Shown here in pieces: positions 47,176 to 57,235 of a stretch of 58,000 nucleotides of DNA. The stretch's first letter is position 1. The number at the start of each line of letters is the position of its first letter. The translations under genes were made by a program, and so were the position numbers. Source of the DNA: Cryptomeria japonica (lineage: Eukaryota > Streptophyta > Pinopsida > Cupressales > Cupressaceae). The stretch is from contig NC_081405.1 in assembly GCF_030272615.1 (NCBI RefSeq), positions 654,496,920-654,554,919 on the forward strand, read 5' to 3'. The notes under the pieces were generated by a model. It was not told the DNA's origin. It did no database searches and saw nothing but the letters and a program-made list of their open reading frames with translations.

Positions 47176-48650
47176 ATGCAATTAAAGAAGGAAAGAAGAA
47201 GAGGAGGCCTAATCTATATGGTTGAAATTGATGAAGGAAAAGAGGAAAATACCCCAACCTTTGAAAATACCCCCTTCTTAAAGGAATTCAAGGATGTATT
47301 TCCAGAAGAGTTACCCAACTTACCTCCTAAAAGGAAGTTTGACTTTTCTATCGAAGTACGACCAGGAGCTGAACCAGTATCAAGGGCACCTTACTGAATG
47401 AACACAACTGAATTACAGGAGCTCAAAATGCAATTAGAGGAACTCTTAGCTAAGGGATTAATAAGGCTAAGTGTATCACCATGGGGAACGCCAGTCTTAT
47501 TTGTTAAGAAGAAGGATGGAACCTTAAGACTATGCATCGACTATAAGATGTTGAACAAGGTCACAATAAAGAATAGGTATCCCTTACCTCGCATAGAGGA
47601 TCTTTTTGACCAAATGAAAGGAGCAATAGTTTTCTCAAAGATAGACCTCCAGTCAGGGTACCATCAACTCAGAATTAAGGAGGAAGACATTCCGAAGACA
47701 ACTTTCAGGACTAGATATGGGCATTATGAATTCACAGTAGTTCCTTTTGGTGTAACCAACGCCCCAGCTGCATTTATGAACCTAATGAATATTGTACTCC
47801 ATGACTACTTGGATAAATTTGTTTTGGTATTTCTGGATGACATATTGATTTACTCTAAGAATGAGGAGGAACATTTAGTACACCTACAAATTGTTTTGCA
47901 AAGGTTGAGAGAACATAAGTTATATGGGAAATTGTCAAAATGTGCCTTCTTTGAGGAAAAGATTCACCACCTTGGGCATATAATATCAAAGGAGGGAATA
48001 GCAGTTGATCCAGATAAGATAAAGGCAATAGTAGAATGGTTGATCCCTAAAAATGTTTTAGAGGTAAGAAGCTTTATGGGGATAGCAGGTTACTATAGGA
48101 GGTTTGTGGAAGGATTCTCTAAGATAGCAAACCCCATCACCTCATTACAAAGGAAGGGTAAAAGGTTTGTGTGGACAGAACAAAGTGATAAGACATTCCA
48201 AATTTTGAAAGGGAAACTAACTTCAGCACCCATTCTAAAGGTACCAGATCTAAATGGACACTTCACAGTCGTAACTGATGCTTCTATTGAAGGTTGAGGA
48301 GGAGTACTTGTCCAAGGTGAAGGGGTAGTAGCTTACGAATCCAGAAAGCTAAAGACTCATGAAGTTAATTATGTACCCCACAACTTAGAGTTAGCAGTGA
48401 TTGTGCATGCCGTACAGAAATGGAGACACTTCTTACTAGGGAAGCCCTTTGAGTTAAAGTCAGATAACCAAGGACTAAAGTACATCTTTACCCAACCCCA
48501 CTTAAATGCCAGACAAAGAAGGTGGTTAGAGTTTCTAAGTGAATATGATTTTGAAATTGAATATATTAAGGGGAAGAAAAATAGGGTGGCAGATGAATTA
48601 AGTAGGAGGAGACACTTGATGACTATAGCAACATTCAAAACTTCCTTCAA
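47176..48650 (+). pseudogene. Gypsy-A reverse transcriptase and RNase H
   Basis: PEELPNLPPKRKFDFSIE leads into RT with the TGA at 47395 where Arg is normal (CGA to TGA). The RT blocks are complete: [41 protein letters not shown], and the active site [10 protein letters not shown] near 47830. RNase H follows with [11 protein letters not shown] (TGA at 48295), LELAVIVHAVQKWRHFLLG and LKSDNQGLKYI, ending in RVADELSRR. Apart from the stops the frame is open. Confidence 0.95.
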
Positions 48651-49414
48651 AAGGCAAGTAATGGATGAACAAGGACATGACCCATGGTATGAGCAAGCCA
48701 AATTGACTTTAGAATACAATCCAACCGATCCTAAGATTGAAGCGTATACATTAGATGAAGATGCATTGCTCAGATACAATAATAGAATCTATATTCCTAA
48801 TTCAAGGAACTTAAGGGAAGTAGTCTTGTCAGAGGCTCACAATGCCCCTTATTCAAGGCACCCAGGAGTTAACAAACTTTATGCAGATCTAAAGAAGTTA
48901 TACTTTTGGCAAGGGATGAAGAATGACATAGTCGAGTATGTGGCTAAACGTTTGGAGTGTCAAAGAGTCAAGGTAGAACATAGACATCTAGCTGGATTGT
49001 TACAATTGCACGATGTACCTCAACACAAGTGGCAAGTTATTAGCATGAATTTTGTGCAAGGGTTACCCATGTCACCTTCTAGGCATGATGCAATAATGGT
49101 GGTAATTGACAAACTCACTAAGGTGGCACACTTTATACCAAGGAATCTGACGGATGATGCACCTACCTTGGCTAGGCATTTTGTTAAGGAAATATTTAGG
49201 CTGCATGGAATACCAGAGAAAATCATATCAGATAGAGATGCTAGATTCACTTCAAGGTTTTGGACCACTCTTCAATCAACTCTAGGAACTCAACTAAATT
49301 TTAGCACTACATACTATCCTGAAACCGACGGTCAGACAGAAAGGACAAATCAGATTATGTAAGACCTACTTCACATATATTGCATGGACCAACAGAAGAA
49401 ATGGGAAGAGTACC
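48651..49414 (+). pseudogene. Gypsy-A integrase, truncated by Gypsy-B
   Basis: The zinc region keeps both His (SEAHNAPYSRHPG) and the second Cys, but the first Cys of CLECQ is Arg (RLECQ). The core has SMNFVQGLP, where the first catalytic Asp is Asn, then SDRDARFTSRFW with the second Asp and ETDGQTERTNQ with the Glu. TAA at 49360. The coding match continues (DLLHIYCMDQQKKWEEYL) to the first base of Gypsy-B. Confidence 0.93.
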
Positions 49415-49437
49415 TGTAGACACCCAAAATTGTCCAG

Positions 49438-49680
49438 TCTAATTAAATAAATATTTTATTTATTTAATTATCTAAGCCTAATTCTTCTATTAATTAAATA
49501 AATCCTTATTTATTTAATTAATTCATTTATCCTCTTCTAGCCTTATTTCTCATTTAAATAAATACATTTATTTATTTAAATTATCCTTTTCCTAAATTAA
49601 ATAAATATCTTATTTATTTAATTATCCTACTTCTTCTATTAATTAAATAAATCTTTATTTATTTAATTAATTCATTAGCC
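49438..49680. repeat. Five serial A/T palindromes in U3
   Basis: Five inverted repeats built from (TTA)ATTAAATAAAT and its complement, with 2-5 bp loops, separated by pyrimidine-rich spacers (TCTAAGCCTAATTCTTC, TCATTTATCCTCTTCTAG and similar). Each could fold as a hairpin of 12-15 bp. Similar palindromes fill the U3 of S1. Confidence 0.85.
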
Positions 49681-49831
49681 TTTTCTACCCATGACACATG
49701 TCATTCATCTCTTAATTCATACACTACCTACCCCTCTCATTATTTTATTATTTCTTTTACCTACCCTCTAATCATAGCCGACCTCCTTTTACACCTCTCA
49801 ATCTTATCCCTCCATTTCATATAGTGTCTTC

Positions 49832-49840
49832 TATATAAGG
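49832..49840 (+). promoter_or_regulatory. TATA box of the Gypsy-B LTR
   Basis: CTATATAAGGAGATGC about 417 bp inside the LTR; a start near 49865 would follow. The AACCCTAATC repeats lie just downstream. Confidence 0.75.
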
Positions 49841-50390
49841 AGATGCTTCCTTCATTATCAAACCCTAATCAATCACCCTAATCAATCATCGCTAATCAAT
49901 CATTCTAATCATTCTATGCATTCTAATCATCTTTTATGCAATTGATTACACTACGATCCTACTTGCAACCACATTCCGTTCTTTGTTGAGCTCTTGTGCA
50001 CATAAAATCTGAGAGCAAATATATCAAGCAAGATCAATGGAGATAGGAAGAATAGAGATCCAAACCCTATTGGACATGTGATGGTATAATCTTTGTGATT
50101 TCATTTGATTTGCATTGTCTTAGGTAATCTTCATATGTTATGGTGGATCTTTGTTGTTGTTAGGCTAGGGTTTTGTGGTTGGATTCATTTAGCCTTTCAA
50201 TATCGTTATTATTGTTATCCATTTTCACCATATACATTTTGGCACACCCCATGAGACATGGATTTTTCTTAGATCTATGTTTTTTTGCAGATTTTTCTAA
50301 CCCTATATTGCTATTTTGTAAAACAATTTGGAGAATAACCTTGTGCAGCTAGGGTTTTGGACACAAAATCAAGATCTTGGAGAGATTCGA

Positions 50391-51215
50391 TCATATCTCA
50401 TAAACGGCTTGGAAATTTTGCACCAAATTTTTTTTACAAGTTGAAAAAAGTATCAGCAGCTCTCAATCCAAAATTTAGAATTTTTGAAATACATTTTCAT
50501 TTTCTATTAATTTTTTATGATTTTTCATAAAAAAATAATTTTGAGAGCAAATGAGAGAATTTTTTGGATTTTCTTATATTTTTGGAAATATCTCATAATT
50601 ATAAATAGGATCTATTCTTTGGGAATTTAATTTTGATGCAAAATATTTCCCTAAAAATCGGATCTTTAAAAATTAGGGTTTTTCCTTATTTTGATCAGAT
50701 CTCACAAACAGCTTAGAATTTTGACATCAAATTGTTTGTGCTGGTCAGGAAAAGTATCAAAAATATTCAGTAAAATTTTTAGATTTTTTGGATCGATTTT
50801 GCATTTTATATGAATTGTTTATGATTTTTCATAAAAAAATAATTTTGAGAGCAAATTAGCGAATTTTTAGGATTTTCTTACATTTTTGGAAATCTCTTAG
50901 AATTATACATAGGATCTGTTCTTTGTGATTTTAAATTTGATGCAAAATAATTCCTCAAAAATCAAATCTTTGAAAATTAGGGTTTTGCATTATTTTACTC
51001 ATATCTCACAAACTGCTTAGATTTGTTACAAAAATTTTTTTTTGAAAGTTTGGAAGACCATCAAGACTCTCAAGTAAAAATTTTAGATTTTGGGATCGAT
51101 TTTTCATTTTATATGAATTTTTTATGATTTTTCATAAAAAATTAATTTTTGGAGCAAATTAGCAAATTTTTTGGATTTTCTTACATTTCTGGAAATCTCT
51201 TGAAATTTTACAGGT
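50391..51215. repeat. 304-bp tandem repeat, about 2.7 diverged copies
   Basis: Copies begin near 50391, 50695 and 50999 at [TC]AKATCTCAYAAACNGCTT. Each holds TTTATGATTTTTCATAAAAAA (itself an inverted repeat) and TTTTTGGAAATMTCT. Copies differ at many sites, so the duplication is old. They lie in the LTR or leader between the promoter and gag. Confidence 0.85.
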
Positions 51216-51519
51216 GATCTTTTTTTATGATGAATTAGATGTTTGAATTGGTCAACAAAACGTATTATTGAATGCCCCTATTTCACAAAGTCTTTTGGAT
51301 CTAAAATTTACCTAACTTGTGTGCTTGCAGGAAGGGGTGATCATTTGAAACAATCCAAACTACTAATAAATCTTTGTTGCAGGTCCTTGGCAAGCATTTT
51401 TTGGATTTTTATTGTGTGCCTTGTTTTCATAGACTAGCAAACACTTCAATTGGTGCACTAAAATTGAATCATTGTCTTTTATGTCTTGAGCAATAGGCTC
51501 TTTTTGTTTAATCTTTAGA

Positions 51520-52110
51520 GGGCCTGTCTTCCCGTGTGGTCATTAGGACTACTAGTGAGAAGAGAATGACCCGAGTGGTAGCGAGGAAAACCCACCTCTT
51601 CTGAACCACTATAAACAACTGTATTCATGGTGAAAACTATGGATAACGTGTGTTGATTAGTTCATACCGACACTATGTCTCCCCATAAACCCGTTTGATC
51701 AAATTATTTTGATCATTTGTAGGGTGTAACCCCTACCAGCTGGGAGCCTTCTATATTTATAGAGCTGAAAGTGCCACATGTATGGGCACACAAGCAGATG
51801 CCCTTACTAGCACCTTTTTGTTTTAGAAGCCCAAATCCTTCTAGTTGTTGGGGCAGGAGGTCGGACCTCTAGTAGCGGCCCACACACATACGGTTCTTAG
51901 TAGAGATACAAAGTTCACCACGGGGAGTTTTCGTGGGGACTGATGCTTGGCTGACCCGAGAAGTGAGTGCCGAGGGTGGAGCCAGTGAAGTCAAGCATCT
52001 AAGTATCCGCTCTGAATAGCGTAGCCTCGGGGGTAAAACCTCATGTGGGATCAATAACTATTGTCTTGGCCAGCCATAAGAATTGTGCTTGACTTATTTT
52101 AAACATTCAA
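51520..52110 (+). other. GC-richer structured leader of Gypsy-B
   Basis: A block of higher GC and CpG content upstream of gag, without an open frame. It contains the stem TGATCAAA-TTAT-TTTGATCA near 51697-51716 and further short inverted repeats such as CCTCTAGTAGCGG. Its contrast with the AT-rich flanks suggests constraint, for example on RNA packaging or translation; that is inference. From 52111 to 52785 the leader is CA/TC-rich with no supported gene. Confidence 0.45.
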
Positions 52111-52785
52111 AACATTCAAAACCAAACAGAAAAACATTGTGTCTTTTGTGTTTTCAAGTGTATGCAAAACATTTTTACATCAAACAACACACTTTTCTTG
52201 GAGAGTCTAAACACTTGCAAACATTGAGTCCTCATCAACATTGTGTCCTCTTGTCATGAAAAATAGTCAAACATTCAGATTTGGTCACAACTTCACAAAT
52301 TGGAAAAATTTTACAGTCTAGCAAACAAGAGCAATCAGTTTCGGAATTCTTGAGCTTCCTAGGTTGTTTCTCCAGGTTTTCATCTAGCATTCAACTTGTC
52401 TTTGGGTCTCACAAAATCCATCATTGCTTTACACCTTACATTACATTCACATTTGTCTAAACTTGAGTCAAAAGGTCACTTGCTTGTCCTCATCATACTT
52501 TGTCAACACACTACATACAACAACATTTTGCTAAGTGGTCCCTCATTAAGGTCTATCACCTTTGGGTCTCATTTGGTCTTACTTAGAGTCAAGGTCAACT
52601 TACCTCATAAAGAGAAACTATCCTCTCTTTGGAAGTCACACCTACTCTACTACATACATACTTGGTCTTATACTTTGGACATTGCAAGTACACCTCAGAT
52701 TCCTTTATATTCCATTCAACTCTTGGTCTTCCATACTTTTTCCATTTTTCATCTAGTCTCTCACATCTTCGTCAATACCTAGTTC

Positions 52786-53697
52786 ATGGTTGAAACCCAT
52801 CTTCAAAAATCTAGGAGAGAAACTAAAGAGGCTCAAGAGTCTACAAACATGAGTTCTTATGAGTATGACAACGATATCTTTTTCAATTCTGATCATACTA
52901 CATTACCTGACATGGATGTCTATAGAAACATTCCAAATGTTGAGAACATGGACACTATAAACAACAATGCTACACACAATGACAATGTGGACAACTTTTC
53001 AGTACATTCAACAGATGTGGAAGAATCCATTATGAATCCCCATTTCAATCGATTGGTTGAGGAAATAATGAGGAGGGATAGACAATACTTCTTACAAATG
53101 ATGGCACAAAGTGGAGCCAAGATACCACATGATTTTGACATGTCTCAAATAATGGAACATAGACCTTTGCAACAACCTCACTCCAATATGGATCAAAGGA
53201 GACCTGATAGTGGAGGAAATAGAGGACCACATATGGTACCTGAATCACCATCAGCTTTGCTTCAAAAACTAGAGGTCCCACATACACATGGTCAAACATA
53301 TGATACCCACCTTCGCAGACCATTATGGAAGTTTTATGCAGACAGATATGCTCAATCACATACCAATGCTAAGGATCAACCACCAAAGCAACTGGATATT
53401 CAAAGGCATGCTCAAAATTTGGACACAAGGAAACCTCGTGTCAAATTTGGGGGTAACACATTAGAACATGACATGCCTGTAGAGTATGGTATACATGGAC
53501 AAAATAGATATTTCGTTCCTCAACATGAATCTATACCAAGTGCTCCATATATGCAACATCACTATAGACCTCCTCCATATGAACATGTGTATGATCAATA
53601 TCATCCATATATGCAACATGCTCCTCCTCCAATTGGTGCCTCAAGCATGGGGTATGGTCCAAGAAGTCGATCTCCATCTAAGAGCAATTTGGAGTAA
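52786..53697 (+). pseudogene. gag: Gypsy-B gag N-terminal region
   Basis: A 303-codon frame from MVETHLQKSRRETKEAQEST to NLE, then TAA at 53695. It is in the same frame as the next ORF, and the TAA is explained by CAA to TAA, so the two were probably one gene of about 1,258 codons. The region is polar and low-complexity, with a His/Tyr/Pro-rich tail of repeated YMQHHYRPPPYEH-like units. No domain is recognised. Whether translation restarts at 53722 or reads through is unknown. Confidence 0.8.
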
Positions 53698-53721
53698 CAA
53701 ATCAAGGACTTACAAAAGAAA

Positions 53722-56559
53722 ATGGAGGACATAAATACACCGAAGCCAACATACACAATGAGAGACATATGTCCTTATCCATTTGACAAGAGCATTCTAA
53801 TGCCTCCTTTTCCTACACACTTTGTGACGCCTAAATTTGATAAGTATAGAGGAAAAGGGGATCCTAAGGCACACATAAGACAATTTTTCATAGCTTGCAT
53901 TGAGGTAGCAGCAGAAGAGACATATTTGATGCGATTATTCCCACAAAGCTTAGGCGATCAAGCTATGGAATGGTTCTCCCAACTTCCACCTGGAATTAAG
54001 TCATGGGGTGACTTAGCAGAGGCATTTATTCAACATTTCTCCTACAACATAGAGACAGACATATCAGTCACTACTTTGTGCAATACTAAGCAAAAAGAGG
54101 GAGAATCTTATGCATCATTTTTACAAAGATGGAGAAATCTAGCCAGTAGATGCTCTTGTGAAATTCCACAAAAACAAATGGTAGAGATGTTCACACAAAA
54201 TGTTAACAAAGACATTGGCTATGATCTAAGGAAAGCTTGTTTGTCCACCTTCAAGGATGTCATTGAAAAAGGCTTAGCGACAGAAAAGGTCCTAATTAAA
54301 CAAGGAGTCATTAAAATATTCAAGGAAAACAAAGATGACTTTAAAGGAAAAGACAAGCCAAGATTTTGGAATAAAAACAAGAACACAGTCAATGATGGTG
54401 TTGTTGATGCCAATATAGTGCGACCCAAATTCATTTTTTCTGGATCAAGTTCTACAAACAATCAAGTGAATACTCAAACAACTTCTAGATCACGAAGGAA
54501 GTATACCCCATTGGGAGAACCACTTGAGTCAGTTTTCAAGAAGTTAGTGGCAAACAAGGTGATCACTATTCCAGATTTTCCTCCATATGAACCAAAGGTT
54601 AAACCAAATTGGTGGAATGATGATGAATATTGTGAATTTCATAAGAGCAAGGGCCATAAGACAGGAAATTGTCATCGACTGAAGAACATCATACAAGATC
54701 TCATTGACAGAGGTGACATTGAGATTGAGGGACATTCATCCAATCAAGAACATGAGATGTTTAAGGAACCATTCCCAAAACATGACAAGGGAAAAGCTAA
54801 AGCCACAGAGGATCAAACCAACTATACCAGAGCATCCTATAACTATGATTCAACTATCAATCACATCTCGATGGACAATTACCTCTCTACTATTATCATC
54901 AAGGACAAAGCGTCTGAGAATTCTACCCAGAGACCCAAGATTGTCCTAAAAGGTGTTGGATCTTCTTCTGAACCTACCTCTGAATGTCATGTTACAACCC
55001 GCCGAGGTAAAATAACTTTGCAAGGTGCTCCAACTAAAAACACCGCTTCTTCATCAACCAAACCTGAGTATGACCTTGTAGAACAGTTAGGGAAGACACC
55101 CATGCTCATTTCAATCCTTGAGCTATTACGCATATCTCCCGCACATAAAGCTATTCTTGACAAAATCTTGAGAGATACGGCTGTTCCTACTGATCTGAAC
55201 GTGGACCAATTTCAAGCCATGGTGGGATACCTTTCCATTCCACACTCCCTTACTTTCACAGAAGCCGATGACGCATCTGTAAGTCAGCCACATAATGCAC
55301 CATTACACATTGAAGCCTTCATACACAAGCATCGAATAAAAAGAGTTCTGATAGATGGAGGAGCAAGTCTAAACATTTGTACATTGAGCACTATTAAACA
55401 ATTGGGATATTCTGATAAAGCTGTGAATTCTACAAATCAAATCACCATTAAGGCATATGACGATGAAGAGCGTTCATCCAAGGGCACAGTCACCTTACCT
55501 CTCAGAGTTGGGCCAGTTACAAAGGATGTGGTTTGTCAAGTACTTGATCTGGATCTCGCATACAACATATTGCTAGGACGTCCTTGGATTCATGAAATGA
55601 GGGCAGTCCCATCTACATATCACCAATGCATTAAGTTTCCTCACAATGGAGTTGAAATAACAGTTAATGCTGACCCAAATCCATTCATATATTGCAACAA
55701 TCTGCGACCTAGATCAGAAATAACAATTCTAGCTAATCGAGAAGTTGTTCCATCTTCAGCATATGTGGATCTAGAATCATTGAAAGCTTCTACATCAAAA
55801 CAAACACAGCTTAAAGAAAAATTCAAGATTAAAGACATGGGATGTGGTGAGTATATTTTTCATGTTGATCAACTCCCACTATCTCCTAAGGTATTTAGTC
55901 AACAAGAACAATCTATAAACAATTTACAAGGAATTGGATGTGAACCACCTAGTGTTGTGGCTACTAAGTCTAAATGTAAATCTCGTCTAGTGGTGCAAGC
56001 AACTCTTAATATCAATAGTCCTAAGAGTGGATCCAACAAAGAATCTATTGAGTGTATCGCCAGCCATCTTGAGGACTCACATAGCTTTACCATATCATCC
56101 ACTCATTCCATTTCCACTCCACTCCCAGACTTGGATCAACAAGAATTACAAAAGCCCTTACTCATTGGGGATCAAGAATCAAGCTTTGAAAAGAAAAATC
56201 TAAAAATCAAAACTAAAGAAAAGTCCTTTAGTACAAATCAAAATCAAAAGCTATTGGACTCTGAAAAAATCAAAGTCAAGGATAAAAATCCTATGAAGCA
56301 AAAAGAACAAGAGTTGATCTCCCCTAATATCAAAATAACTGGGGGCAAAAGCTCTAAAATTTTAAGTCAAAAAGCATACTTGTTGATCCTAAGTCTCCAT
56401 CATGCTATCCTACTTTCACTTCTTTTCACAGTCATAAGCCTTCATCACTCATTCACTTGTTTCACACATCTATTCCCTTCTAGTGATACATCATGGACCT
56501 TTAATGGAGCTTCCTCAAGGGACTTTGTTATTAGGGATGCCCCAAACTTCTTCAGGTGA
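53722..56559 (+). CDS. gag-pro: Gypsy-B gag-protease ORF, 945 aa, uninterrupted
   Basis: A capsid (retrotransposon gag) domain at residues about 35-180 (FDKYRGKGDPKAHIRQFF, AMEWFSQLPPGIKSWGDL, FLQRWRNLASRC), a zinc-binding CEFHKSKGHKTGNC at 304-317 (Cys-x2-His-x4-His-x4-Cys), and an aspartic protease with VLIDGGASLNIC at about 543-554 followed by YNILLGRPWI. After the protease, RT should follow but does not: instead come a Ser/Lys-rich stretch and a hydrophobic segment (residues about 886-910, LLILSLHHAILLSLLFTVIS), ending at NFFR. No stop in 2.8 kb contrasts with every other retroelement frame here. The role would be particle formation and maturation. Confidence 0.92.
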   Translation: MEDINTPKPTYTMRDICPYPFDKSILMPPFPTHFVTPKFDKYRGKGDPKAHIRQFFIACIEVAAEETYLMRLFPQSLGDQAMEWFSQLPPGIKSWGDLAEAFIQHFSYNIETDISVTTLCNTKQKEGESYASFLQRWRNLASRCSCEIPQKQMVEMFTQNVNKDIGYDLRKACLSTFKDVIEKGLATEKVLIKQGVIKIFKENKDDFKGKDKPRFWNKNKNTVNDGVVDANIVRPKFIFSGSSSTNNQVNTQTTSRSRRKYTPLGEPLESVFKKLVANKVITIPDFPPYEPKVKPNWWNDDEYCEFHKSKGHKTGNCHRLKNIIQDLIDRGDIEIEGHSSNQEHEMFKEPFPKHDKGKAKATEDQTNYTRASYNYDSTINHISMDNYLSTIIIKDKASENSTQRPKIVLKGVGSSSEPTSECHVTTRRGKITLQGAPTKNTASSSTKPEYDLVEQLGKTPMLISILELLRISPAHKAILDKILRDTAVPTDLNVDQFQAMVGYLSIPHSLTFTEADDASVSQPHNAPLHIEAFIHKHRIKRVLIDGGASLNICTLSTIKQLGYSDKAVNSTNQITIKAYDDEERSSKGTVTLPLRVGPVTKDVVCQVLDLDLAYNILLGRPWIHEMRAVPSTYHQCIKFPHNGVEITVNADPNPFIYCNNLRPRSEITILANREVVPSSAYVDLESLKASTSKQTQLKEKFKIKDMGCGEYIFHVDQLPLSPKVFSQQEQSINNLQGIGCEPPSVVATKSKCKSRLVVQATLNINSPKSGSNKESIECIASHLEDSHSFTISSTHSISTPLPDLDQQELQKPLLIGDQESSFEKKNLKIKTKEKSFSTNQNQKLLDSEKIKVKDKNPMKQKEQELISPNIKITGGKSSKILSQKAYLLILSLHHAILLSLLFTVISLHHSFTCFTHLFPSSDTSWTFNGASSRDFVIRDAPNFFR

Positions 56560-56899
56560 CACGCATATGGGCATGTGTAGTCCACACACTAGAAATTCTA
56601 CCTTAGTTCCTTCAGCAAGGAAGACAGTCACTCGAGATACACATCATTCAGTCAAGGAACAATGCAACTACAATCACAAAGTCATGCCTCACACATTTGA
56701 GGTAGGTGACTTAGTTCTCAGAGAAAATCCCAAAAATCAGCAAGACAGAGAGAAGAAGGGCAAGTTCAAACCAAATTGGCTTGGTCCTTACATCATTATA
56801 GCAGCATATGGATCTGGGGCATATCAGCTCTCAACTACAGAAGGTGAACCTTTGGAGGATCCTATCAACAACATGCACCTTTGCAGGTTTTACACATAG
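56483..56899 (+). pseudogene. Gypsy-B integrase C-terminal remnant
   Basis: FEVGDLVLRENPKNQQDR, GKFKPNWLGPYII and the closing NNMHLCRFYT are the C-terminal end of a Gypsy integrase. It overlaps the end of the gag-protease ORF in another frame; the usable part starts near 56620. It marks the 3' border of the missing RT-RNase H-integrase block. Confidence 0.9.
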
Positions 56900-57235
56900 C
56901 TCTTCAGAATATCCTAATTTAAAAATACAAAAAAATCAAAAATTAAAAAAATACAAAAAAAATCAAAAATTAAAAAATAAAAAAAAATCATAAAAACATA
57001 AAAATCGTTACTTGGTGAAAACCTGGCAAACAGGCACCTTGTGACACAAAAAACATTGAAAAATTCGAAAAAAGTAAAGAGAAATAATTCCGTCCAACGG
57101 TGAAAACCACTTCGGTGGTGCCCTGGACAAGTACCATGGTGAAAACTGGGTCACCAGCGCCATGCGTAGAGACATTACTCCTCCCTCCTTCAGGATTCTC
57201 TTTCATCATTTCACTTTGCACACACTCACAACCTA
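56900..57235 (+). other. Gypsy-B 3' untranslated region, proximal
   Basis: It starts with an A-rich run of AAAATCAAAAATTAAAAA units (56920-57000), then CTTGGTGAAAACCTGGCAAACAGG, and CGGTGAAAACCACTTCGGTGG and CATGGTGAAAACTGGGTCACC, three related GGTGAAAAC motifs within about 140 bp. No gene; the minus frame 56988-57221 has no motif. Confidence 0.5.

Larger units (their letters stand above)
45515..49414 (+). mobile_element. Gypsy-A: chromovirus-like Ty3/Gypsy, interrupted
   Basis: Plus-strand gag, protease, reverse transcriptase, RNase H and integrase in Gypsy order. The integrase stops abruptly at 49414, where Gypsy-B begins; the rest should follow beyond the window. About eight stops and one frameshift are seen. 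The type is judged from the RT and IN sequence ([37 protein letters not shown]). Whether a chromodomain follows cannot be seen. Confidence 0.93.
49415..50360 (+). repeat. Gypsy-B 5' LTR, start and U3 (right edge not fixed)
   Basis: TGTAGACACCC is followed by A/T palindromes (49438-49680), a promoter near 49832, and CCCTAATCAATCACCCTAATC repeats. The right edge cannot be set because the second LTR is outside the window and I found no primer site I trust, so the LTR may extend well past 50360. Confidence 0.7.

Noticed and set aside
48369-48779. 136-aa minus-strand frame
   Set aside because: Antisense of the Gypsy-A RNase H region.
52396-52782. 128-aa plus-strand frame before gag
   Set aside because: Leader DNA rich in CAT/CTT; no domain, and it ends just before the gag start in another frame.
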